Source: Melampsora larici-populina 98AG31
Taxonomy: Eukaryota; Basidiomycota; Pucciniomycetes; Pucciniales; Melampsoraceae
Length of the DNA: 64,000 nt
Assembly: GCF_000204055.1 (NCBI RefSeq)
Contig: NW_006768871.1
Span: 69,617-133,616 of the forward strand
Reading direction: 5' to 3'
Shown here: positions 24,580-34,184 of the stretch, one piece after another
Numbering within the stretch: position 1 is the first letter of the stretch
Layout: each line of letters starts with the position of its first letter
Translations under genes and position numbers: made by a program
Notes under the pieces: generated by a model
What the model saw: the letters and a program-made list of their open reading frames with translations, nothing else
Databases searched by the model: none
What the model was told of the DNA's origin: nothing

Positions 24580-26645
24580 TGTTTGGATGGGGTTTTCAGG
24601 TTGGGTCAAGATGTTTGTGTACTGCTAATGTTACTACATAGTTGTGTAAATGTAGCAAGGGTTGTCCAAACAATTGATCATTAGTTGGGGATTTGGATTG
24701 TTCAATAGTGGTGGCAGGTTGATTATTAAGCTCCATTTTCTCATGCTGTTTGGTAAACACAAACTTCAGTAGGTTTTCAAAACCATTTTTACCCTTGGCT
24801 CCCATTCCTTTGGAATGGGAGAAGAACTTGACTCTCAAACCAAAAGGTGGAAAACAGTGGCTAGGCTCAAAGTGTTGCAGTTGAGTGCTTTGTTTAGATA
24901 TATGATGATCTTGTCAATCATGATGTCCACTGGTACCATGGGGCAGAGTAGATCATTTTGATGTATTGTCTCCAATTGCTCATCCAGAGAAACCTTTGCT
25001 AGAACATACTTTGATAAGATCATAAATCCTCTGGGCTTTTCTTGAGTTAAAATCTTGAATTGATAAAACAGAAACAAAAATAAAGGGTTGAAAAAATAGG
25101 AAATGGTTTGATTTAAAAGAATCAGAATAGATTTGAAATGGAAATTGATTGAATAACAAAAACAAACTTAGAGTGAGGATTTCCATTATGTCCCTCATGG
25201 CTTGCCAATCTACCACCAAAAATACAACCTCTTTGAAGTAGCTATGTTTCTTACCATCCTTCTTTTCCTAACACCTCATAGAGTATATATTGGAAGAATT
25301 GACTTTCATAACTCAGTCTATGATCAACAGATGGACACAGGCCTTAATGTTCACATCATATTTTAAATGATATTAAAAAACATCACTTACACCTTAGGCT
25401 TCCCACATCCATTTCCAATGTTCAGCACAGATATGTACCACATTGAATAACATCACCTGACAAATGGGCCTTAAGGTTGGGTAGGTCTTTGTGCTGAGAA
25501 TTAGATTGTTTGTGCTGTTGGTTGAAATTGGCCCTGTGAACACTGGATCTTTTCAGCTTTGTATTGACAGTATCCATATAACTCATGTCATCACAAACTC
25601 AACAAATGTGAAATAAGTTCAAAATGAGTTTGGATCCAGATGACTTACATCATTGGTGATATTTTTCATATATGTATCACCAAGAAGATACACAATTTTG
25701 CAGTCTTGGATGGTTTGTGGTTCATCTTCTTGATCAGAGTCAGAGTCAGATTCATTGGAATCACTACTAGGATTGATGTTGAAATATTCTTGTTCAACAT
25801 CCTCATTGCCCTGATTGATCCAAAGTTTGTTGGTCCCAGGTATCTCATCAATGACATTCTTGACCTTGTCTTCCTCTATGATGACAGCCATCAGTCCAAC
25901 CAGAGAAAAACTGCCTGAAATGTCATTAAAAACACGTCTGGGGTTCAATCAAAGTGAATTTAGACCTGCCTTGACAATTCAACACATCTTGTGGTAAAGG
26001 CACCAGATGGACATTGATTTTGGGTTCCAAGCTAGCTGATAATGCAAGTCAAGGCTTTCATCCTCAAGTTGTCAATACATTCCACAACCCATTGTTAAAT
26101 TGCTGCTTCAAGAGTTGGATACACTGTCCAGCATGTAAAATTAGAGATCATGTCAGCATTCTGAAGACAAAGTAAAAAATGTGACAAAGCAAAAAAAAAG
26201 AGATGAAGAATGAAAAGGTAGATTGATTGAAAACACAAAGCACTCATCTGTTGATACAGATTGTTCTTTCTCAGGATGGCCACCATAGGCATGGTAAGAA
26301 ACTCACCCCTATGATTCCATGCAACAACCTTCATAATTGAATGCCAAAAAATGTATGTCCAGTTGTTCTTGACGTAGGAAATCAAAGCACCAATGAACAC
26401 ATGGAGATTACACTTTACCTTCTAGACTTCCTGAATCCAGCCAAACTTGCTTGATAACTCCTCTAAAAAATAAAGTTGAAAGCAAGAAAGCAAGTTTCAG
26501 TCAAAGATTGAAAGAAGTAAAACCAAAAGATATCACACTAGTATCAAAAAGTTGAAACAATTGAAACAATCAAAAAGATTGAAAGAGCAAAAATCAGAAA
26601 TAGAAATAATTGTCTTGAGCTCTTTTTCAATCACCAAACACTATG
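24580..26645 (-). pseudogene. hAT transposase remnant (5'-truncated)
   Basis: Matches exons of the hAT transposase at 52213-55856 in the same order. The match starts with the end of exon 4 (VIEKELK at about 26625) and continues HVFIGALISYVKNNW and VVAWNHRGEFLTMPMVAIL. It then shows the acidic region and YLLGDTYMKNITNDVS (25620-25950), VVDWQAMRDIMEILT (about 25200), and CNTLSLATVFH / LRVKFFSHSKGM (24800-24930). Several stops are present. The zinc-finger exons and C-terminal hATC domain are missing, and I could not identify terminal repeats. Confidence 0.85.
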
Positions 26646-27819
26646 CCAGATTGCAAATTTACCGCTGAGTTTAGAAGATTGAGAAAACATAGAGAATTAT
26701 ACACAAGGCAGAAAGGGTCAAAAAAATATGGAAAAATAAGTGTTGCATTCCCCTGTATGTGCCCATCATTTTGCATATTTTGGCAGATTTTTACTGCAGC
26801 AGTGTATATCAGGTCAGAAACTCAGTTTATGTCCAAAACTGGCAGTCATGAAGGCATCAACCTTGTGAGACCCATAAAATTGTCAATTTTGTGTCAAAAT
26901 CTGTGATGTGTCTGCCCATTCTGGAAGCTATGTGTTCAATTTACCAGGTACACATTGGAATGAGTGGTGTGTGTCCAAAAATGAATGAGGTACAGTAATC
27001 ACCATCCCCATCAGCAAAGCTAGAAAACCTTATAAATCTTTTTCCTGCAAGGGTTTTAGCATCCAGATGAAAACTGTAATTCCAGTCTTTGGCTTTCATA
27101 TTTTGCAACTGTCAAATTGATTGAAAGAAAATTGTTGTATTTGTGGTTGTTCAAAAGTTTCTGCTCAAGCCTGGGTAGTTTTGAACAAAATTTGAGTTTC
27201 TGACCAAATACACCACAAAATCATTTTTCTTTGAAACATCTTCAAAACTCAAGGTAAAAATATGAAAAAATATGCAAAATGATGGGACATCACAGGCTGA
27301 TTCAACCATATTTTTTTCAAATTGTTCCAACCTCTTACAGATTTCTGAGAATTTTCTATATCTTGACTTTCCTGAACTCCATGGTATATTATTGATTTGG
27401 CATAGTGATAGCTGAAACCCATTTTTGGAATTACAGGTTTTTTGTAAAGTTGTTCAATTTTGCAGTACAATAGCTCATTTTATAAGCATTGTGATTCTGA
27501 TCATTTATCATCCCAACATGACCTATTTCTGATGTGTGATGAATGAGGTATTGAGTTGTAAAGATTGATCAAATAAGCTTTTGACACATACATGTTGCTT
27601 TACATGTGTATGTAAGCGCCAAATTTGAAATTCACTCCATTTTCTTTGTTTCCTTATCACTTTTTTTCATACACCTCCGTTACTATTGTTTGAAAGTTTG
27701 TACATTTCGAAGTGAATGACTCTGCATTGATTGAGCTATCATTCAACTTCATCTGACAAGTTTTGACATATGTAATTAGCTGAAAACCTCCATTTTCAGC
27801 AAAATTCACCCCTTTTCTC
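26646..27819. other. no gene seen
   Basis: AT-rich DNA with no supported coding frame. It ends at the palindromic MITE. Confidence 0.45.
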
Positions 27820-27822
27820 ATT

Positions 27823-28025
27823 AAGGGTACACAAACATTACAACCCATTTGAAAAACCCATTTGAGAAAAAATAGAAAAACCCGTTTAAAAAATTATTTT
27901 TTTGAACAGAAAAATAGATTGGGTCCCTCTGGAATTTTCTGTTCAAAAAAATATTTTTTTGAATGGGTTTTTATATTTTTTCTTAAATGGGTTTTTCAAA
28001 CGGGTTGTAATGTTTGTGTACCCTT
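27823..28025. mobile_element. 203-bp palindromic MITE
   Basis: The left end AAGGGTACACAAACATTAC is mirrored at the right end (GTAATGTTTGTGTACCCTT), and the inverted homology extends almost to the centre. It is flanked by ATT on both sides (27820-27822 and 28026-28028), a likely 3-bp target duplication. Its transcript would fold into a long hairpin. The termini resemble those of the element at 9816. Confidence 0.85.
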
Positions 28026-28028
28026 ATT

Positions 28029-28555
28029 GAATAATGAGTTTCCTTATATCACAAGATCATCCTGAATCAATCCATTCTTAATAACAACTATAAAATCAAT
28101 CTGAAAAACTCTTGGTGCCATAGATCCTCCAATGACATCACTACACAGGAATTAATCCCATGGTACCATTTCTTGAAATTCCCCCTTGCTTGAATAACTT
28201 CTCTCCCCCCTTATCAATTCCGATGATCATAGTTGTTAATGACTAAAGTGACCTTAATCTTTCAGAATAAAACCTTCTTGAACCTATAGCTCCCATAACA
28301 ATAACCTGAAAACCATTTTCCAACCTATGTATCTATATTTTTGAATTTCTTATGTATTTCTTTTTCTTTCTTCTTTCTGATAATGTTTAACTTGTTTTGA
28401 ATGGATGAACTTTAATGTAAATGAGTGATGATTACATGAGATTGATTTATTATCAAACAACTCTACAAGAAAAATATATGAAAAACCCCCAATTGTGCCC
28501 TAAAAACTTCAATTCTCCTATTTTTTTTTCAATTTTTCTTGATTGACCATATAAA
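28029..28555. other. no gene seen
   Basis: AT-rich spacer between the MITE and the Copia fragment. Confidence 0.45.
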
Positions 28556-29060
28556 TTGATCACCACACTGTGCAATTCATTTGATTTAACCAAAGCTCAT
28601 TGCCAACCTCATTCAGAGACTCATACCAGATTGTTGCATCCTTTAGACATCATTCACATTGACTTAAGTGGACTGAGCATACACTGTTGCTATGACAAAG
28701 CCTATACTTCATTCTTTTCACCAACAACCACACTTCATTCCTTCATATCACTGGCCTTGAATCAAAAGAAAAGGATGAAGTTTATGAAGCTATCCATACC
28801 TACATATCCCTTGTTGAGTGTCAGTGTGACCACCAGTGTGACAGATAACCTGAATGCTTACCACTTGACAGTAGTAGTAATTCTCTCCACAACATCCTAC
28901 TTCCATATTTCCCAAATTTACAAGTTACGGCAGCTTATACACCAGAAGAAAACAGTTTGTCTGAAAGAGTAATGGGGACAATTGTTTCAAAGACCAAGCT
29001 ATGCTTATTAAAGCAAATCTCCCAATCATGTTTTTGCTTGGATTTTGACAAGGGTCAAGG
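28556..29060 (+). pseudogene. Copia integrase fragment
   Basis: DLTKAHCQPHSETHT followed by LLHPLDIIHIDLSGL matches the junction between the pre-integrase Zn region and the first catalytic D of Copia integrases. Further on, in another frame, AYTPEENSLSERVMGTIVSK matches the third catalytic residue region (consensus TPEQNG-SER). Frames are broken between them and nothing of RT is left. Confidence 0.75.
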
Positions 29061-29183
29061 AATAACCCTTGTCCATGAAAGAAACCCAAGATGCTCATAC
29101 CTATGAGAAAGGGCTCATGTGAATACCCCTAAGAAGTGGGTGGCTAACAGGCAGATGTTTAGCAACCAGAAGGTACCATGCCT

Positions 29184-30046
29184 GTGAGGGTAGGGTATTC
29201 AAAATAGTACTCTATGCTCACTAAAGTTGGAAAATGGTTATTGTAATCAAGAAATTCTATTCTTTAGTTCAAATAAGTAGTATTTACAAATTGGAATAGA
29301 GACGGGAAAGTAAAAAGAGTGAGAGTCTGTTTGGATAAATCCAGACAGACTACAGTTAGATGACTCCTTACAAGAAGGTTTGAAATATAATCAATAATAA
29401 TTATCAAGTAAGAAGGCTGGATCCAAGGCCCTCCTTTGTTCTTTAAAGTAATGCATTAGAGTGAGGTATAGGTCACTAGTCTGGTTATTCTATAGTTGCC
29501 AACTTATGGTTATTCAAAAGGTACATTGACCTGTGAGTTGATATATGTCACTAACCTGCAGTTGTTCAATAGGTAAACTAACCCGTGAGTTGATGTAGGT
29601 CACTAACCTGCAGTTTTTCAAGAGGTAACTAACCTGAAGTTAATTGGAAGGTCACTAACCTAGAAATAATTGACTTATGGGAAGTAGAGGATCCAGAGGA
29701 TGAAGAAAGAGATTACTTTATCTTTTATTCAGGAAACTGCTTTAAAGATATGAAGTGAATCACTAGTCTTATGATTAAAAACCTTGATTATGTAATTCAA
29801 TTGAACTTTGAAGGGTTCTTCAAAAGAGGTGTGTAATAAATTGCTTGGGGGGAAATCTTTGAAGGTTGAAAGAGGAGGGGTTTATATACTCTCCTCTCTA
29901 AACCTAACTGTAGTGATACTTGTTTCTATCACTACAATGGTTGAGAGATCATTATTAATTGTTCTTTATTACTATTGTTTGTACTTGATTAAATATAGTA
30001 ATAATCAGTATGTGTTATGTATTATAAGCATATCAACTCTTGACAC
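29184..30046 (+). repeat. possible decayed LTR
   Basis: Starts TGTGAGGG, ends CTTGACA, and contains a TTTATATACTCTCCTCTC promoter-like stretch near 29880. It is followed by CTGAGTTATGAG, which resembles the primer-site context after the 5' Copia LTR at 703. Between 29500 and 29660 a unit of about 50 bp containing GTCACTAACCTGCAG is repeated. No paired LTR was found, so this is tentative. Confidence 0.3.
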
Positions 30047-30124
30047 TGAGTTATGAGATGTAATTGCTATTTCATTACATATTACATGTTGTTTTGAGTG
30101 TACATGTATATGTAGTTAGTCTTG

Positions 30125-30830
30125 TTTAGGGCTATGACCCGGCCCCTTGAGTTCGTGGCCGGCCACGGGGCAGTTTGTAGCCCCAGAAATTCCCAAAGGC
30201 TCTCAGAATGTGGGCAGGGCCGACCAGGGCGCGCCCTAAAATGCAGGGCTTTGGGCCAAGCTGGGTCTGGCTTTTTTTTGGGCGCAAAAAAGCTTAGAAA
30301 GGGGCATAGGTTTGGCATAAATTTCAAGGTCACATGTATCCATTAGACATTTGTAGCTACTATTCAAATAACAAACGCATCAGATAACTACTTGTATGTG
30401 TATATAAAGTCTCAGAACTACTAAAAAGGCATCATGACTACTTGTATAAAGTAATTGAGATAATAAAAAAAAACGTCATGACTACTTGTATAAAGTCACA
30501 ATAATTGAGATAATAAAAAACCTAGAAAAATTGCTTGGACCAGCTTTTAAGACAGCCTTGAGCCTCAAGGTTTTGAGTAGTGAAGGAAGAACGGTGGTCA
30601 CTCATGACACACAATGCAGCAGAGAAACTTCTCTCAGATGGAGCACTAGTGGCAGGTACAGAAAGCATACCTTTGGCCATACATGCTAAAGTGGGCCAGT
30701 GACGTTGATTCAGCTTCCAGTAGTGAAGGACGTCACCATCCTCATTCTCTTGAGGTGCAGTTAAGTACTCGTTAACCTCATGCTCAATAGGAATAGTTTT
30801 GCGGCGTTTAATGAAGTGCTGAGGTCAATT
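30125..30830 (-). pseudogene. hAT (Ac-like) C-terminal fragment with GC-rich terminus
   Basis: Minus strand 30522-30823 reads KTIPIEHEVNEYLTAP, then YWKLNQRHWPTLACMAKGML, then SVPATSAPSERSFSAAL. This is a clear hATC dimerisation domain ending at TAG. Beyond it (30125-30300) is a strikingly GC-rich segment starting TAGGGCTATGACCCGGCCCC, typical of subterminal DNA of Ac-type hAT elements. The 5' part of the element and the other end were not found. It is distinct from the hAT copies at 24.6, 39 and 52 kb. Confidence 0.75.
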
Positions 30831-31933
30831 GTCAGCCTCCGAGCTTAGACTAGCTGAAGCCAAAGAGACTACAACCCAAAAATATAAAACAAAATATAAA
30901 TATATATATATATATTTTCTTTTAATTATACTACAGCTTGTGTCTACTTTCAAAGGCAACAAACAAACATCGTGTACCTAGTATCAAAGGTAACAGAATA
31001 AATATTACAAAATAAAAACTCATAAGACACCTTGTGCCTAGTATCAAAGGCAACCTTGAGAAATAAAGATTAACATACTTAAGTTGAGTAAGAAGGATAC
31101 AAAAGAAATCCATCCCGACAAACAAGGATAGCTTCCAGAGTCTGGAACACCGGGGCGCGGCCCAGGAACTAAGAACAAATAACTCAGTAGTTCCCGATTG
31201 AGCCCAACCACGAGCTGGCCAATCAAGAACCAACGGAGTTCCCAATCCGGCGAAAAACCACGAGTCAGCCCAAGGAGCTTCCCAATTGGGAACCTTCACT
31301 GACAAACATTCAAGAACCACAAGTCATCCAGACCTCCCAGATAAATATATGAAGGGAGAGCGCTTTCAATTTGAAGAACGGACTCACCTTCTTACCACGA
31401 CTTGAAGCAACCACAGCTTTTATCGCAGTCCAGATATACCCCTCCAAGTATATCTCCGCTCACTACAAAGCCCTGTTACCGAAACTATCACCGTACAAAG
31501 AGTCAGCCAAATCTTACTATTTCGTAAGTAAAATCCCAGGTTCACTACCTACCTTCCTTCCCCTTTTACTGCCCCTGTTTCAAGACAGTAAAACTCCATC
31601 TTGGTCAAGTGCCATTGTTCTTACAACGTAAAGTTGATAAGATCCCTGCAGTTTTTAACCCAGGCTACTCGTTGTTCTCATCTTCAAGAAATATCTCTGG
31701 CTCAGAGCGTGACCGGTTCTTTCTGTTAAACTAACAGTGGGCCGTGGAATCTTCTAACACCTATATAAATCTTCATAAGGTGTTAGTAACCGTCAAAACT
31801 AGAAATTAATATCTTTTGGTATTCCTTACCTTTATAACAGATACCAGTCATCCTACGTACCCAATAGGATTCTTGTCAGGATCTCCAGTTAAATACTAGA
31901 CGTTTAACTAGCAGAGTAAGTGCCACCCTGACA
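30831..31933. other. no gene seen; short direct repeat
   Basis: Contains (TA)n near 30900 and two copies of a motif TGTRCCTAGTATCAAAGG (about 30974 and 31034). No coding region supported. Confidence 0.4.
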
Positions 31934-32060
31934 TCAATCAGGGTTGAATTCCTCTTCAGGTTTGACAATTTTGATGTCGGGATCACAAGGGGGCCTGAAC
32001 TTGTTGGCTTGAGTGGTAAAGTACTTGATCAAGTCTTCAGGTCCCCAGCCAAGAGACTCC
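31934..32060 (-). other. short coding-like exon, unidentified
   Basis: The minus strand reads GPEDLIKYFTTQANKFRPP and KIVKPEEEFNPD before a stop. A related motif, CEEDLVKYFRTHWYAKATAF, occurs on the plus strand at about 33400. Both may be scraps of one repeated gene. Family unknown. Confidence 0.25.
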
Positions 32061-32502
32061 ATACAAAAACCAAACCGCACCACAACATATTTCAGTTGCA
32101 TTGCAATTTTGGTGCGATTTAAGGGCCTAAACGCATGATTGCGGTGCTCTCGCACCAAAACAGTATGGTGGAACACGTAGTTTTGGTTCAACCAAAACAA
32201 AACTGGACCAGGTGAACTGCAACTTGCAACAAAACAAAACATATTTTGGATGGTTGCAAGTTTGTGAGAGGCGAGAGGAATGTCCTTTCCCATCTGCACT
32301 GAGTGGTCCGCTATGTACTACAATGAACCTTGTTAGATGACAGCATCAAGATTATTCATTGTTCAGAAGCCAAAGACGGAAGAAAAGACCAATACAAGTG
32401 CATATAGCCAAAAACACGACTGAATTGTTCTATCGTTGATCCATTTTTTGTTTTTGAAGCGCCGGAATCGTAAATAGTTTCTCAATTCAATAAATTCACC
32501 TA

Positions 32503-33268
32503 CAGTTGACTCTGTCAAAACCAATTTGTGTCAAAACCAATACTCTTGGAAAACTGATACTTTTTTGGTCAAATGTTTTTCTATTTGCAGGGAAATCGGT
32601 CCAAAAACCAATAACTTTGTCAAACGCGATAACCGATACTTTTTTTTTGAGATCCCAGGTTCAAAACCGATAATCTGATGGATCATGTGACTTGTGGTTC
32701 TGGGTTTTTGCACATTTTTTGTGTGTTTTTTGCATGTTTTTCGTCTCTACAATTGGTGTAGTTCCGCTAGTTCCACCCCTTAACTTGTTTATCACACAAT
32801 TTTATCACCTCGCAATAACAATAATCAATTCTGATACAATGCTTCCCAAGGATCTTTCTAAATACAATATCTCTCACATCAAAAAAGGATTTGAAGCCTT
32901 ACAAATTGAGAACAATTCTCGCTTAAAACCTTTGAAAGAGCTGATCAGCTCAGGAAAGAAACTCACCAAAGCTGACGAGCGATTCATGGATATAACAGCA
33001 AACCTTGTGGATGAGTCGAGGTTGGTGGAGCGCATCAAACAAATTGGCAATGTAGCCCGTGTCGCCATTGATTTTGACAAGCAGGAGAAGGCCATGTTGG
33101 AGGTCCTACTCCTCAAGGCCGACCAGCCGAGTCCAGTGACAGTGAAAGCAAATAGTGAGTTTACAGCCTTTTCATCTTGACCGAGAATGTGACCATGAAG
33201 CTCACTCTCTGGAATGAATGATCCCAGAAAAACAGAAACGTACGGAAGCTTTGCAGCCGAACCCTTCC
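32503..33268 (+). repeat. partial inverted copy of the Tigger 5' end
   Basis: Nearly the exact reverse complement of 36061-36829, including the TA-flanked terminus CAGTTGACTCTGTCAAAACC. It contains an intact version (32839-33154) of the first transposase exon (MLPKDLSKYNISHIKKGFEA...), where the main copy has a stop. Homology stops abruptly at CCGACAACAA (33268). Confidence 0.85.
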
Positions 33269-33276
33269 GACAACAA

Positions 33277-33490
33277 TAGATACTATCAAGTTTCACTGGA
33301 TCCCAACTAAAAGCTGTGGCTTTAATGAGGATTACTGTGCCAATACTGAGCTTCATGATGATGTCTAATTTGGTGATCAAGTTTTAGATTTGGGAAATTG
33401 TGAAGAAGATTTGGTAAAATATTTCAGAACTCACTGGTATGCTAAAGCCACAGCTTTTAGTTGGGATCCAGTGAAACTTGATAGTATCTA
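33277..33490. repeat. 48-bp perfect inverted repeat (hairpin)
   Basis: 33277-33324 is the exact reverse complement of 33443-33490, separated by 118 nt. The right arm is open on the plus strand (KATAFSWDPVKLDSI then a stop). It directly adjoins the inner end of the inverted Tigger arm. Confidence 0.85.
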
Positions 33491-34182
33491 GGCCCAACAA
33501 AAGGGTAAAGTAAGGTACCATAAAGTATGAGCTTGGTTCATGTCTTTAAGGAAATTATACAATTGGCCTATGAAAATTGTTGGGAAACATGCCCAGGCAA
33601 GTTTGTGGGTTAGACAAACACTGCAGTAAAATGATTGGACGGGAAACAAATGATCAGCAGATCAGTTGGCCTTTTATATTTGTTGAAGACTGCCAGAGTT
33701 TCTCACCAACCATTGCCTCATAGATGAAGATGCTGTATTCCCTTGCATCACCTTCTGCAGAGTTGTATAAGGTTGGGTTTCAACATGTGAACTCAAGTGT
33801 TGTATTGTGGAGAAGCTGGTTGTGGGCTTGCTTGATGAATGTCCTTGAAAGATCTAGTCTCTGCTTGATTCACATTTTGGTATGCAAAGATTACATTTCT
33901 TATTGTGGAGACGCTGATTGTTGCGTAACAAGTATGCCCTTTGATGCTTTGGCACATGTTTTTTGGTTTCCGCTCAAATTGTGTAAATTGATTGTTGTTT
34001 GGAGTCTCCTCAGTGTTACATAAAAAGTGTCATGTCAGTTGAATGCGCAGAGGAAAAACATCACTGCTACTACAACAATCAAACACTTATGTAAATGTAT
34101 TGCTTGAATTGTCTGTGATCAAGAGTATCAGATCTTGAACGCAATAAGAGAACAACAAATTGAGATCATGATAGCCAGAGTA
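33491..34182. other. no gene seen
   Basis: Spacer between the inverted arm and the full Tigger element. The sequence CTTGAACGCAATAAGAGA at about 34136 recurs as a close variant near 37152, so both flanks may belong to an older repeat. Confidence 0.4.
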
Positions 34183-34184
34183 TA

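Noticed and set aside
29500..29660. CRISPR-like array
   Set aside because: The repeats are degenerate, adjacent and few, with no unique equal-length spacers, and the genome is eukaryotic.
32874..33380. 168-residue minus-strand open frame
   Set aside because: It is antisense to the duplicated Tigger exon 1 and appears in both arms only because the DNA is inverted.
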